DNA from: CANMUM01 sp965263365
GTDB lineage: Bacteria > Pseudomonadota > Alphaproteobacteria > Rhodobacterales > Rhodobacteraceae
NCBI GenBank assembly: GCA_965263365.1
Contig: OZ253672.1
Location: forward strand, 1,488,001-1,552,000
DNA: 64,000 nt
Direction of reading: 5' to 3'
In this document: positions 9,067-18,325 of the stretch, piece after piece
Position numbering within the stretch: position 1 is the first letter of the stretch
How the letters are laid out: each line of letters begins with the position of its first letter
The notes under the pieces: generated by a model
What the model was told of the DNA's origin: nothing
What the model saw: only the letters and a program-made list of their open reading frames with translations
Databases searched by the model: none
Translations under genes and position numbers: made by a program

Positions 9067-11039
9067 ATGAGCAAAGATTTATTCAATAACGACCAAGAAA
9101 GTCAAGACTACGGCGCCGACTCGATTGAAGTCTTAGAAGGGCTTGAGCCGGTTAGAAAACGGCCAGGAATGTATATTGGCGGAACCGATGAAAGAGCTCT
9201 CCATCATCTCATTGCAGAGGTGCTTGACAATTCGATGGATGAAGCCGTTGCGGGGCACGCAACCGTATTGAAGTGAATTTGAACGCTGATTATTCCGTTA
9301 CGATCTCTGATAACGGTCGCGGTATTCCTGTCGAGCCGCACCCAAAATTTCCAGACCAATCTACCCTTGAGGTGATATTATGCACACTTCATGCGGGTGG
9401 AAAATTTTCTGGAAACGCCTATCAAACGTCTGGCGGTCTGCATGGTGTGGGTATTTCTGTTGTAAATGCACTTTCTGATCATGTCCGTGTCGAGATCGCA
9501 CGCAATAAGGAGCTTTTTGCACAAGAGTTCTCGCGAGGTATTCCGACAGCACCCCTTTCCAAGGTGGGCTCAGCACCCAATCGACGTGGAACCTCGGTCA
9601 CATTTCATCCAGACGCAGAAATTTTCGGATCAAAAAAGTTTCAACCCAAACGTGTCATGACGATGGTGCGCTCTAAAGCCTATCTATTTTCAGGCGTGGA
9701 GATTAGATGGAAATGCGCGCTTGAATTAATTAAAGATGATACGCCTACAGAAGCCACTTTTCATTTTCCAGGTGGTCTCGCTGACTATTTAAATGAACAA
9801 CTTACTAGAAATGCAACCTACTCACCTGAACCATTTGCGGGAAAAGTTAATTTTTCTGAAAAATTTGGTGGCGACACCGTCGGTTCTGTTGAGTGGGCAA
9901 TAAATTGGACACCCTCCCGAGATGGATTTGTCCAGTCTTACTGTAACACCGTTCCCACTCCTGAAGGGGGCACACATGAAGCCGGATTTTGGGCCGCTGT
10001 TTTAAAGGGAGTGCGTAGCTACGGCGAGTTAACCAATCAAAAAAAAGCAAGCCAAATCACGCGTGAAGACCTTACCTCCGGCGGCTGCGCATTAATCTCA
10101 GCATTTATTCGTGAACCCGAATTTGTGGGCCAAACGAAAGACCGCCTTGCCACAACAGAAGCGCAACGATTAGTCGAAAAATCTGTTGCGGATCACTTTG
10201 ACAATTGGCTCGCAGCCGATACAAAATCGGCGCAGGCTATACTCGATTTTCTAATATTGCGCTCAGAAGAACGCTTGCGTAGACGTCAAGAAAAAGAAAC
10301 AAGTCGAAAATCGGCAACCAAAAAACTAAGGCTACCAGGAAAGCTTGTTGACTGCTCAACCACAGCGCGCGAAGGCACAGAGTTATTTATTGTCGAAGGG
10401 GATAGCGCTGGGGGATCTGCAAAAATGGCGCGAGACCGAAAAACTCAGGCCTTGCTACCGTTACGCGGAAAGATACTTAATGTGCTTGGATCAGCAAGCG
10501 GAAAAATGAATTCCAATCAAGAGATCAGCGATTTATGTCAGGCCCTAGGGGTTTCTACCGGCAGCAAATTTAGTGTCGATGACCTACGCTATGAACGCGT
10601 TATTATCATGACCGATGCTGACGTTGATGGTGCACATATTGCTGCTCTATTAATGACGTTTTTCTTCACACAAATGCGCCCACTGATTGATCAAGGGCAT
10701 CTTTTTTTAGCCTGCCCGCCGCTTTATCGCCTCACGCAAGGCTCTCAACGCATATACGCATCCGATGATAGCGAAAAAGATGCACTTCTTGAAAAGGGTC
10801 TTGGTGCTCGTGGCAAAATCGATATTTCACGTTTCAAGGGCTTGGGAGAGATGGACGCGAAAGACCTTAAAGATACAACGATGAACCCAAAAACGCGCAG
10901 GTTAATCCGCGTAAGTTCGCTTGAAGATTTCCCAGGTGAGACAAGTGATCTTGTTGAGCGTCTTATGGGCAAAAAAGCTGAAGCTCGGTTTGAGTATATT
11001 CAAGAGAATGCAAAATTCGCAGAAGGTCTTGATATATAG
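9067..11039 (+). CDS. parE: DNA topoisomerase IV subunit B, ParE, interrupted by a one-base frameshift
   Basis: ParE is the ATPase subunit of topoisomerase IV, which decatenates daughter chromosomes. The GHKL ATP-binding motif (EVLDNSMDEA), the EGDSAGG motif and the TDADVDGAHI Toprim motif are all present, and total length is normal. The frame breaks near 9268: the first reading frame ends at a TGA at 9274-9276, while the family sequence (GHATRIEVNLNAD) continues in another frame. One extra C in the CC of gcaaccgtattg would restore it. ParE is essential, so a sequencing/assembly error in a short C run is the likeliest cause. The start at 9067 has GAGG upstream. Confidence 0.9.
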
Positions 11040-11078
11040 GCTCTTAGCTAATCAGTGCGAAGGTGGTGCTAAGATGCT

Positions 11079-11510
11079 TTATCTTTTGAGAGATGCACGC
11101 ACCCAAAGCGCCGCACAAATTAAGGAGATCGTGCCATTCCAAGCCGCCATCGATAGACCTAGAAACTTCCATGCAATTTCATCGCAACGCGCAGGCGTTT
11201 GATTTAGCATTTCTTCAAAAGTTAACTCAATATTTCCCGAACAAATTGCAAGCCCATCCCACCATTTCTGTTCGACACCCACATGAAAAAAAGCAATAGC
11301 CGCGCTAGACGCCACAATAATTGCCAATAATGGAAATGCTTTGGGAAACCGCCATAGTGCCAAAGCCCCAAGCACGATCACAAAATAATGAGGGTAGCGC
11401 TGATACATGCATAAAACACATGGATGCAACCCTTCGACATATTGGAAATACAAAGCGCCGAACATTAACAGAACCGAACCGCACCATGCAACAAAAGCCG
11501 TACGCATCAT
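11079..11510 (-). CDS. DsbB-family disulfide bond formation protein
   Basis: A 143-residue inner-membrane protein with four predicted helices. A periplasmic CVLC pair (about residues 32-35) and a second cysteine pair (AICSG, ARCDE) are the redox centres that pass electrons from DsbA to quinone. The start overlaps the end of the upstream yqaA-like gene by four bases, so the two are probably cotranscribed. Confidence 0.87.
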   Translation of the reverse strand: MMRTAFVAWCGSVLLMFGALYFQYVEGLHPCVLCMYQRYPHYFVIVLGALALWRFPKAFPLLAIIVASSAAIAFFHVGVEQKWWDGLAICSGNIELTFEEMLNQTPARCDEIAWKFLGLSMAAWNGTISLICAALWVRASLKR

Positions 11511-12085
11511 AAAAAACCTAACATCAAAAAGCCGCCAAGCAATAGGGCAATAAATACCATAAACACCAAACCAAGCCGCTTTTCGATAAAATCGCGAATT
11601 GGGGAACCAAAATAATATAACAGCAACGCAATGACCCCAAACCGAATACCGCGCGCAACAACTGAAGAAGCAACGAAAGCCAGTAAATTAAAACCCGTCA
11701 CGCCAGAGGCAATTGTAATAAGTTTATAGGGAATAGGCGTTAGTCCTCCGATCAGTACCGCCCAAATTCCCCAATCGTTGTAGAGCGCTGCGATCTGATC
11801 AAACTTGTCGAGCGCATGATTTATCTTCAGCATAGGTTCACCAATCGCCTCAAACGCAAATGCGCCAATGCCGTAGCCTGCAATGCCCCCTAATACCGAC
11901 CCTGAAACGGCGACGAAAGCGATAAAAAATGCACGATGAGGAGTCGCGATAATCATCGGAATAAGCATCAGCTCCACGGGCAATGGGAAAAAGCTCGATT
12001 CCGCAAACGCATATATAAAAAGTGCCCACATGGCGTAGGGCTTGGCAGCGAGGTCAATACACCAGTCATAAAGTTTACGGATCAT
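11507..12085 (-). CDS. YqaA family membrane protein (VTT/SNARE-associated domain)
   Basis: A 192-residue multi-pass membrane protein of the DedA/VTT superfamily. The YqaA type is recognised from FAESSFFPLPVELMLIP near the N-terminus and GLTPIPYKLITIASGVTG in the middle. Homologues act in lipid scrambling or membrane homeostasis, but the role of YqaA itself is unknown. The ATG at 12085 has GAAAGGA in the right place, better than the ATG at 12100. Confidence 0.85.
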   Translation of the reverse strand: MIRKLYDWCIDLAAKPYAMWALFIYAFAESSFFPLPVELMLIPMIIATPHRAFFIAFVAVSGSVLGGIAGYGIGAFAFEAIGEPMLKINHALDKFDQIAALYNDWGIWAVLIGGLTPIPYKLITIASGVTGFNLLAFVASSVVARGIRFGVIALLLYYFGSPIRDFIEKRLGLVFMVFIALLLGGFLMLGFL

Positions 12086-12211
12086 AATTTTTCCTTTCAA
12101 AAAATGAATAGGCGCAAATCACAGATTTGAAAAGATGAAAGCAAAAAAATATCATGTTTATGCCGATCAAGACTTGACCGAATGAAAGATTAGACTTAGA
12201 AACCGCGCATT

Positions 12212-12296
12212 GCCCGAGTGGCGGAATGGTAGACGCAGCGGATTCAAAATCCGCCGCCCAAAAGGCGTGGGAGTTCGAGTCTCCCCTCGGGCACCA
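12212..12296 (+). tRNA. tRNA-Leu(CAA)
   Basis: An 85-nt class II tRNA with CCA encoded. Acceptor gcccgag/ctcgggc; anticodon arm gcgga-ttcaaaa-tccgc with anticodon CAA at 12245-12247; long variable arm; T arm gggag-ttcgagt-ctccc. Its 3' end is the prophage attachment site; integration regenerates the complete gene. Confidence 0.97.
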
Positions 12297-12300
12297 TAAA
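12283..12300 (+). repeat. attL core, 18-bp direct repeat
   Basis: cccctcgggcaccataaa, overlapping the 3' end of tRNA-Leu; an identical copy lies at 48907-48924. The integrase gene starts 161 bp inside. Confidence 0.93.
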
Positions 12301-12324
12301 AAGTATTAGAATCTAATACTTTTT
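12298..12324 (+). terminator. Terminator just after tRNA-Leu
   Basis: A perfect AT-rich inverted repeat (aaaagtattaga/tctaatactttt) with T5 after it. It partly overlaps the attL core and is phage-side sequence, so it would end tRNA transcription before the integrase. Confidence 0.7.
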
Positions 12325-12460
12325 CCGCATTTTCAACAACATAACACAATTTCAAACGACTCCGCGTTGTCGTTTTGTTCACGCTTGTTTTAGGGTTTGC
12401 AACACGTTAACACGAAAAAACACGAACAAAAAACACGAATCCACTTAGGAATTAGTCGAT

Positions 12461-13459
12461 ATGGCAACAATCAAGAGGATGACAAACGGAAAATGGCAAG
12501 CACAAGTCCATAGAAAAAACTTGGCTGGAGAGGTCATTCGCCGTTCTAAAAGCTTCGCTACCAAGTTTGACGCAAGTGATTGGGCCAAGGCACAAGAAAT
12601 TGAAATTGCAAATGCATCATCGCAAAAACTTAATGTCACACTTAAAGAACTTCTTGATAAATTTGGACGAGATGTGTCTTCACATCGCAAGGGCGCTCGA
12701 TGGGAAAAGCTCAGACTGCAAAAACTAAGCAGAAATGCGTTCACAGAAAAACCAGTTTATGACGTCACTACGGAAGATTTTGCACGCTGGCGTGACGCCG
12801 AGCTTGCGCGCGGACTAAAAACAGAAAGCGTGAGGCGCGAGCTCAATCTGTTTTCAAGCGTTTTTACGATCGCGCGCAAAGAATGGGGATTTAACGATCT
12901 TCAAAGTCCAATTTCAAATCTCCGCAAGCCGCCTAAAGGCAAGCCCCGCTTCAGACGAATTACAGATGATGAACTTGAAAGACTGGCGTATGTGACGGGA
13001 TTTGTTGAGGGCCAGATTGCAGACACTGGTGCAAAGCGAGTGTTTTTGGCCGCCCTATTCGCGATCGAAACCGCCATGCGCGCAGGTGAAATCACAAGAC
13101 TTCGCAAGCAAGACATTGATCCCCATCATCGGGTTGCGAGCCTTTACGATACAAAAAACGCTGACGATCGATCAGTCCCTCTCTCATCGCGCGCGCTTGA
13201 ACTCCTTGCAATGCTGCCTGAGCAGGATCCGCTGTTCGGCTTTAAAGGTGATGGAATCAGCTCTCTTTTTAGAAAATATCGTGAAAAGGCTGGAATAGAC
13301 GATTTAACGTTTCATGATACCCGCCATGAAGCGATCACCCGGCTGGCAAAAAAACTGCACGTTCTAGATCTCGCGCGCATGACTGGACATCGAGATCTCA
13401 AAAAGCTCATGATCTACTACAATGAAAGCGCAGCAGATATCGCAAAATTGCTGGATTAA
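12461..13459 (+). CDS. int: Prophage tyrosine integrase
   Basis: A 332-residue tyrosine recombinase that recombines attP with the tRNA-Leu attB. An N-terminal arm-type DNA-binding segment (KRMTNGKWQAQVHRK) and a core-binding SAM-like domain (about 60-150) come first. The catalytic domain has Arg in AMRAGEI, HxxR in HDTRHEAI, a His in GHRDLKK and the nucleophile Tyr in MIYYN near the end. It faces inward from attL. The 160-bp upstream region is AT-rich with repeated cacgaa-type words that may be arm sites. Confidence 0.93.
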   Translation: MATIKRMTNGKWQAQVHRKNLAGEVIRRSKSFATKFDASDWAKAQEIEIANASSQKLNVTLKELLDKFGRDVSSHRKGARWEKLRLQKLSRNAFTEKPVYDVTTEDFARWRDAELARGLKTESVRRELNLFSSVFTIARKEWGFNDLQSPISNLRKPPKGKPRFRRITDDELERLAYVTGFVEGQIADTGAKRVFLAALFAIETAMRAGEITRLRKQDIDPHHRVASLYDTKNADDRSVPLSSRALELLAMLPEQDPLFGFKGDGISSLFRKYREKAGIDDLTFHDTRHEAITRLAKKLHVLDLARMTGHRDLKKLMIYYNESAADIAKLLD

Positions 13460-13505
13460 ACCCCTCCTTCTTGAACAGTGGTCAATATTATTGCACATAA
13501 AGAAC

Positions 13506-13679
13506 ATGCGGTTCACCAGAAAACCATGTGTAATTAACGAAATAGTCGAGCCAGACGACTGGAGTGCATTTTGCAATGGGGAACTGATTGACCGCGCAAG
13601 GCGAGACCCTCACCACTTGCAGACAATCGCGTTTTATAGGAGTGTAAAAATAGCTATGCAAGGGAACCCAGCGCCATGA
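13506..13679 (+). CDS. Possible small protein upstream of the cargo gene
   Basis: 57 codons from the ATG at 13506 (the frame is open from 13422, overlapping int). Its TGA overlaps the ATG of the next gene (ATGA), which suggests translational coupling. No ribosome-binding site is convincing and no family is recognised. It could be non-coding spacer. Confidence 0.3.
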   Translation: MRFTRKPCVINEIVEPDDWSAFCNGELIDRARRDPHHLQTIAFYRSVKIAMQGNPAP

Positions 13680-14962
13680 ATAAATTCAAATTCGAACAAA
13701 ACGCTGTATTTGAGAGTTTTAAAAAAGCATTTGATAGGCTCAAAGAAGCTCTTGAGCACAAAGATCTTAGCGATGAAAAAAATCAAGAGCTTATTCAAAA
13801 TATCATCGACATACTTGAGCATGTTGAATGGTCTTTAAAAAAATCGGACCACAAACTCGTGAATGATATTCTGTTAGACCCCATAAGACAAAGGTTAATG
13901 CGAATTTCATCAACCAATGTTGTTCAAAAAACCACCTTCCACAACAACGTAGTTTTCCAACTTACCCCCAATATAATAAAGGAAGCCAACGCGATACTTC
14001 AACTATTTCCGTTCCCTTTGACTCGAAAATATTTTGTCAATGAGGCCACTAACAAATTGGCTGAATTTACTGATGAAATAGTCAGTAAGCAAAAGAATCT
14101 AGAAGAAGAATTTAATACATCAGTAAGAAATATCGAGGAACAAAAATCAGAAATTGAAAAAAAGCTAACTCAAGATAGCGAATCAATGGGTAAACAGCTC
14201 ACCTTATTAACGCAAAAATTGGATGACCGTGACAAAGAAATCGAAAAATTAAGGAATGAAACAGCGACGCTGAACGCTGAAATCAGTCAAGAAGCAAAAT
14301 CCAAAGCCACAGTGTTTGATGGCTTAATTGTTGATCGAAAGAACCAACTACAGGAGTGGCAAAACGAACTGGAATCAGAAGGAAAAACGCATCTCGAAAA
14401 AATTGAAAAAATATATAACACGTCTGCAAATATCGCCCGATCTGGAGAATTCTTGTCCGTTTCAAATAGCGAAAATTTGTCGTTCAGAATTTGGACTGGA
14501 GTCGCTATTATTCTATTTGCAATTGCGACACTGGTCACGTTCAACGTTAATGGTATCACTGATAACGCCCTTGGATACTCTCAAGCTGCTCTCAATCTCG
14601 GTGAGACCACATCATCAGCATCTATTTCAATTGGAAGCCAATCACCGGTAGCATTTATAGTTAATCGGTTTTTACTGTCTTTTCCAATTATATTGCTTGC
14701 AGGTACATTCATGTCTTTCGCGATAAAAGCTAAAGCCACCTCTCGGGCGTATAAAATTATGGGGACACGCATGAACACTCTCGAAGCGTTTGTTTCACAG
14801 TACGGATCTGAACTCGAGTCCGAACCCCTAAGAACATTGGCTCATCATTTTTTCAGTTCAGATCTCAACACAAAATCTAGTCGAAATTCAGACAAATCAA
14901 ATTTAGATGCGAACCTCATAATAGAGCTACTTAAGGACCTTGCCGCTCAGAAAACGCGATAA
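13676..14962 (+). CDS. Coiled-coil membrane protein of unknown function (prophage cargo)
   Basis: 428 residues, not recognised. Residues about 125-250 form a long, charged coiled coil (EEEFNTSVRNIEEQKSEIEKK and on). Two hydrophobic segments follow: WTGVAIILFAIATLVTF (about 281-297) and FLLSFPIILLAGTFMSFAI (about 334-352). A cytoplasmic tail of about 75 residues ends the protein. It lies between integrase and the late genes on the opposite strand from the late operon, the usual place for lysogenic-conversion or exclusion genes. Such an architecture could sense or act at the membrane. A superinfection-exclusion or defence role is inference from position only. Confidence 0.75.
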   Translation: MNKFKFEQNAVFESFKKAFDRLKEALEHKDLSDEKNQELIQNIIDILEHVEWSLKKSDHKLVNDILLDPIRQRLMRISSTNVVQKTTFHNNVVFQLTPNIIKEANAILQLFPFPLTRKYFVNEATNKLAEFTDEIVSKQKNLEEEFNTSVRNIEEQKSEIEKKLTQDSESMGKQLTLLTQKLDDRDKEIEKLRNETATLNAEISQEAKSKATVFDGLIVDRKNQLQEWQNELESEGKTHLEKIEKIYNTSANIARSGEFLSVSNSENLSFRIWTGVAIILFAIATLVTFNVNGITDNALGYSQAALNLGETTSSASISIGSQSPVAFIVNRFLLSFPIILLAGTFMSFAIKAKATSRAYKIMGTRMNTLEAFVSQYGSELESEPLRTLAHHFFSSDLNTKSSRNSDKSNLDANLIIELLKDLAAQKTR

Positions 14963-14968
14963 ACCTGC

Positions 14969-15796
14969 TTAAATCAACCTATGCTTATATATCTCAAAAT
15001 TGGAAATCAGCACCTCGCCAACTTCCTTCGTGCCTTTCGTGCCGATTGTATAGGTCGTTTTCTCTCCCTCGATCTGAAACGCTGAGAAAATCTCACGAAC
15101 CTCAGGCGTGTCGTTCAGCGACAGCAAAAAGCGACCTTTGATATTGGATAACTGATTTGCAAGGCGTTCAAAATCCTCGCGTTCAAACATATCCTTGCCA
15201 TAATCATTCTCACAGCCAAAATATGGCGGGTCGAGATAAAAGAGAGTTCCCTCACGATCTATGCGATCGATAAAGTCGGAATAATTGAGATTAAGAACCG
15301 TCACTCCTACTATACGATTGTGCAAATTCTCAAGGTCAGATTCAAGTGTGGAGATATTAAATAACGCTCGACGCTCGACGGAAATTCCAAAGCTTTTGCC
15401 AACAACCCTTCCGCCAAAGGCAATTCGCTGTAGATATAGAAAACGCGCCGCACGTTGAATGTCTGTGAGCGTATCGGGATCGACTTTCATCAGGCGCTCA
15501 AAGTTCGCCTGTGTCGTAATTTGAAAGCGCATAAAGTCCAAAAAATATGCGTAATGATCCTGAAGCACGCGAAAAAGATTGTAAACATCACGCGATCGAT
15601 CGTTTATGTATTCAGCTTGCGGCTGACGTGTTCGGCGCAAGAAAATACCGTCCATCCCAATGAAGGGTTCAGCGTAAGTGATGTGCTCACCGTCCTCATC
15701 AATAATCTGACAGATGCGATCGGCGAGGTTACGTTTACCGCCAATATATGGAGCAACGGGATTTGTGGGAGAAATTGGGTTGCGACTTGAAGTCAT
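14969..15796 (-). CDS. Dam-like DNA adenine N6-methyltransferase
   Basis: 275 residues from the ATG at 15796, which has AGGA at proper spacing; an upstream in-frame ATG at 15895 lacks one. The D12-class MTase has motif I as PYIGGKRNLADRI, the AEPFIGMDGIFL region and the catalytic FYLDPPYFG (DPPY). It methylates adenine in a short DNA target, probably protecting phage DNA or tuning gene expression. No cognate restriction nuclease lies beside it. It is the last gene of the leftward late block, separated by seven bases from the convergent cargo gene. Confidence 0.9.
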   Translation of the reverse strand: MTSSRNPISPTNPVAPYIGGKRNLADRICQIIDEDGEHITYAEPFIGMDGIFLRRTRQPQAEYINDRSRDVYNLFRVLQDHYAYFLDFMRFQITTQANFERLMKVDPDTLTDIQRAARFLYLQRIAFGGRVVGKSFGISVERRALFNISTLESDLENLHNRIVGVTVLNLNYSDFIDRIDREGTLFYLDPPYFGCENDYGKDMFEREDFERLANQLSNIKGRFLLSLNDTPEVREIFSAFQIEGEKTTYTIGTKGTKEVGEVLISNFEIYKHRLI

Positions 15797-15943
15797 TTGC
15801 GAATCCTGACAAATTGCACCTGCTCTGGGCTCAGAGCTGGGTGCGGCCTTAAGAGTAATCAGGTCGGTGGGGTTTGCCTGAAAAACTTGCCCCATGTTGT
15901 GCGACGTTGGCGCGTCGCATGACCGCCCGCCTAAGCGGAAGGT

Positions 15944-16222
15944 TTATTCTTCAGATATTGTAAATTCAGCATAAAGTGCAGCGTATCCGATCAGGTCGAC
16001 GATGCTATCAGAATGGCTTGAATTGTCATTTGCACGAACAAGCTTAAGGCTCACCATGAACAAAGCCACATCGTCAGCTGTAAACTTGACGCCTTTGAGA
16101 GCTGTCCAAATCGCGGCCACACGCTCAAAGCTTTCCTTGGCATCGCCATATTGCGCATTGCGATCCCTCGAAATAAGTTCATCGGCCTGAGCGAGAATTT
16201 TTGAGCGAAGCTGGGTAGACAT
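15944..16222 (-). CDS. DUF6378 phage protein
   Basis: 92 residues with the pattern of DUF6378: a SRDRNAQYGDAKESF motif, then VALFMVSLKLVRA and DSIVDLIGYAALYAE. The function is unknown; such proteins are frequent in phages and resemble small all-alpha nucleotide-related folds. The start overlaps the stop of the nuclease gene (TGATG). Confidence 0.75.
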   Translation of the reverse strand: MSTQLRSKILAQADELISRDRNAQYGDAKESFERVAAIWTALKGVKFTADDVALFMVSLKLVRANDNSSHSDSIVDLIGYAALYAEFTISEE

Positions 16223-16593
16223 CAATAATCACGCCAAACCGCATGACCTTGCTCGACAAGTTGCTTATTCAGGAAAACACCATCGACCCAGATATTAACA
16301 AGATATCGGCCATACTTGCCCTTCTTGTCCTTGATTGTCTCAACGATAAACCAGTCCGCATCATTTAGACGTGCACGCAGAAAATCTCGCGACAAGCGGC
16401 CGCGCACTTTTTCATCGCCACGCAATTCGGGTGCATTGATGCCGAATAATCGACACGCACCCAAATCTAGCGTGCCGCCAAAGCCATAGTCAACGGTGAT
16501 CCACACAGTATCACCATCATAGACTGCATGGCGTCCGTTGGAGCGATGCGACAACCTCGCGCGATAAACATAAGCAGGCTGGACGAGGCTCAT
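16222..16593 (-). CDS. SNase-like (thermonuclease-fold) nuclease
   Basis: A 123-residue OB-fold nuclease. YDGDTVWI supplies the metal-binding Asp, RLFGINAPELRG the Arg and Glu of the active site, and KGKYGRYL a second conserved Arg. It has no signal peptide and lies in the lysis block just after the holin gene (ATGA overlap). It might degrade host DNA at lysis or act in packaging clean-up; this is inference. Confidence 0.82.
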   Translation of the reverse strand: MSLVQPAYVYRARLSHRSNGRHAVYDGDTVWITVDYGFGGTLDLGACRLFGINAPELRGDEKVRGRLSRDFLRARLNDADWFIVETIKDKKGKYGRYLVNIWVDGVFLNKQLVEQGHAVWRDY

Positions 16594-17138
16594 TTATGAC
16601 CTCCCAAATTCAATATTGGCGGGAGCTTAAAGCCTTCTTTGATCGCCTTATCCGTTGTGCGACGATAGGCATAGACACCACCTGCAGTTAGCAACATAGT
16701 CAGCGGCATCGCAACAGCCTCCACGAGTTGCACATAATCCGAAAGCGATTCCGCACGGGTCCAGGCGATAATGACACCGAAAATCACAATACCAAAGCAA
16801 GAAAATCCCCCTAGATAGATCATCGAAGGACGCGCATTCCGCACAAATGCGCTTTCGGATTGCAAGGACACGCGTTCACTTTCACCTTGCTGCTCCACAG
16901 AAATTTGATGCGTCCGCTCTTGCTCAATCCGCCACTGATTAACAGCCTCGACAATATCCGCATAAATTTCTGGATTTTTTGCCAATGCCGCATCGATGTC
17001 AGGTTCGGGTGCATCAGGTGGAATATTTAACTTTTCCCGTGCGATTGACGTGGCTTTTTCAACAGCAATATCTTTCAGCTTATCGCCGAGGAGAGAGGAA
17101 GCTGCGGTTTTCAAAATACTGGCGAGTGCGAGACCCAT
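16590..17138 (-). CDS. Holin of the GTA/3TM type
   Basis: 182 residues. A soluble N-terminal half (about 1-95) precedes two to three hydrophobic helices: ARPSMIYLGGFSCFGIVIFG, LVEAVAMPLTMLLTAGGVYA and the short link between them. This matches the 3TM holin family known from gene-transfer-agent and alphaproteobacterial phage lysis modules. It sits directly downstream of the endolysin gene, as expected. It forms holes in the inner membrane to release endolysin. Confidence 0.75.
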   Translation of the reverse strand: MGLALASILKTAASSLLGDKLKDIAVEKATSIAREKLNIPPDAPEPDIDAALAKNPEIYADIVEAVNQWRIEQERTHQISVEQQGESERVSLQSESAFVRNARPSMIYLGGFSCFGIVIFGVIIAWTRAESLSDYVQLVEAVAMPLTMLLTAGGVYAYRRTTDKAIKEGFKLPPILNLGGHK

Positions 17139-17156
17139 TATATTATCCTTTCAAAA

Positions 17157-17963
17157 TCAAAGTCGGGCGGCTTGAAAATGCATAGCATCCGCCCCCCAAA
17201 GCCTGATGGCGGGAAGCCAACCGTGCTTCTCCATAATGTCGAGAAAAGGCTTGTATTCTGGCCCACAAAAAAGAGCCTGTGGGCAACGCGTGCGAAGCCC
17301 ATTGGGGCGCGCATAAAAATCAATGGCGCAACCATAAGCATGCATTGACCACTTTGATCCGCCGCGCATTTTGCGCTTATTATAAGCCCCTGCATAGCGA
17401 TCGATTCCAAGCGCGCGCATTTTATCAGCGCCGTAATGGGCGTGCACCTCAATGAGTGCCGCTTTGAGCGATTCAGCGCACTTCTTGTGTACGCGAATTT
17501 TGTTTGTGGTTTGACGTAAATTCCAATCAATGCGCAACTTGAACGGCAGCTCAATGATCACCAAGTTGCCGTTCATATTGGCCGGGTCGCCGTAAAAGTC
17601 CCTTACATCGCGCTGATATGGTAGCTTTGGACCGCTGGCAGGTCTCGCGATGGTTGCCCGCTCAACAACCTCTTGTTTCCCATTAGCGAGAAAATAAATC
17701 AGACCATCAAGCGCGTTGCGGGTATTATGCCCCTCATAACCATCAACTGCGCCAGCCTCATAGCCAAGCGCATTCAGGCAAGCTTGAACGCTGGCCACCC
17801 GCTCACGTGTTTTTGAACGCGTTTGCGCAAACGTGTATTTATCACCATGCTTAGCGCGAATAGCCTTGATTGCAGCCTGAGATTGTGGCCCCAGAACGCC
17901 ATCTATTCCGCCAGTATAAAAACCTGCCGCCGCCCAAACCAGTTGAGCTTCACGATGCTTCAT
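17157..17963 (-). CDS. Endolysin: peptidoglycan-binding plus M15-type peptidase
   Basis: 268 residues. Two N-terminal peptidoglycan-binding units (GFYTGGIDGVLGPQSQAAI and ALGYEAGAVDGYEGHNTRNAL) precede a C-terminal M15-like D,D-/L-Ala-D-Glu peptidase. The zinc ligands are expected in SMHAYGCAIDF and the terminal DAMHF. It cleaves peptide stems at lysis. GGAGGAG lies just upstream of the ATG at 17963, which decides the start over the ATG at 17975. Confidence 0.85.
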   Translation of the reverse strand: MKHREAQLVWAAAGFYTGGIDGVLGPQSQAAIKAIRAKHGDKYTFAQTRSKTRERVASVQACLNALGYEAGAVDGYEGHNTRNALDGLIYFLANGKQEVVERATIARPASGPKLPYQRDVRDFYGDPANMNGNLVIIELPFKLRIDWNLRQTTNKIRVHKKCAESLKAALIEVHAHYGADKMRALGIDRYAGAYNKRKMRGGSKWSMHAYGCAIDFYARPNGLRTRCPQALFCGPEYKPFLDIMEKHGWLPAIRLWGADAMHFQAARL

Positions 17964-17978
17964 TTTCTCCTCCATATG

Positions 17979-18003
17979 AAAAAAAACCGCTAAAAGCGGT
18001 TCT
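17979..18003 (-). terminator. Intrinsic terminator inside the late block
   Basis: On the minus strand aaccgc-tttt-agcggtt is followed by eight T. It overlaps the end of the 111-residue membrane protein gene and lies about 15 bp before the endolysin start, so it should attenuate endolysin/holin expression unless antiterminated. Confidence 0.75.
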
Positions 18004-18325
18004 GATTGAAACTAAATTGAGTTTTGGAACTATCTTGCGAAAAGATATCTTTGATCGCAGCAAGCGCTATGGCTGCGGCCGCAATCACCAAAAGAACATC
18101 ACCTGTCAAAAGCAACCATTCTCCAAACTCGGTGCCAAAGAGCTTGAAACGCAAGCCAATTCCAAGTGACCCACAAGCTGCAAAAAGTGCGTTCCTGCGA
18201 CGCAATGTGCGCTTATCATGAACCTTAATCGCCTTGGGGTGCATTAGGGCGAGGCCTCCTGTAAGCCCGACCATAAGCAAAGCAACGCCAACCATTTCAT
18301 AGGCAGTGACAAAAAACGAACTCAT
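17990..18325 (-). CDS. Small membrane protein (possible lysis accessory)
   Basis: 111 residues with hydrophobic segments at about 9-28 (MVGVALLMVGLTGGLALM), 46-58 (weak) and 69-92 (WLLLTGDVLLVIAAAAIALAA), plus a basic loop (DKRTLRRRNA). No family is recognised. It starts within the stop of the upstream membrane protein gene. With that gene it could form a second holin/antiholin pair or a spanin-like function; the sequence alone does not settle this. Confidence 0.6.
   Translation of the reverse strand: MSSFFVTAYEMVGVALLMVGLTGGLALMHPKAIKVHDKRTLRRRNALFAACGSLGIGLRFKLFGTEFGEWLLLTGDVLLVIAAAAIALAAIKDIFSQDSSKTQFSFNQNRF

Noticed and set aside
9273..11039. ParE starting internally at the ATG at 9273 as a truncated functional protein
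   Set aside because: It would lack essential residues of the ATP-binding site (EVLDNSMDEA), so a frameshift in one gene is the better reading.
12167..12382. 71-residue minus-strand frame containing GARGETRTPTPFGRR
   Set aside because: Antisense translation of tRNA-Leu, a common annotation artefact.
15905..15943. Possible terminator after the DUF6378 gene
   Set aside because: Only short GC-rich pairing and no T tract on either strand.
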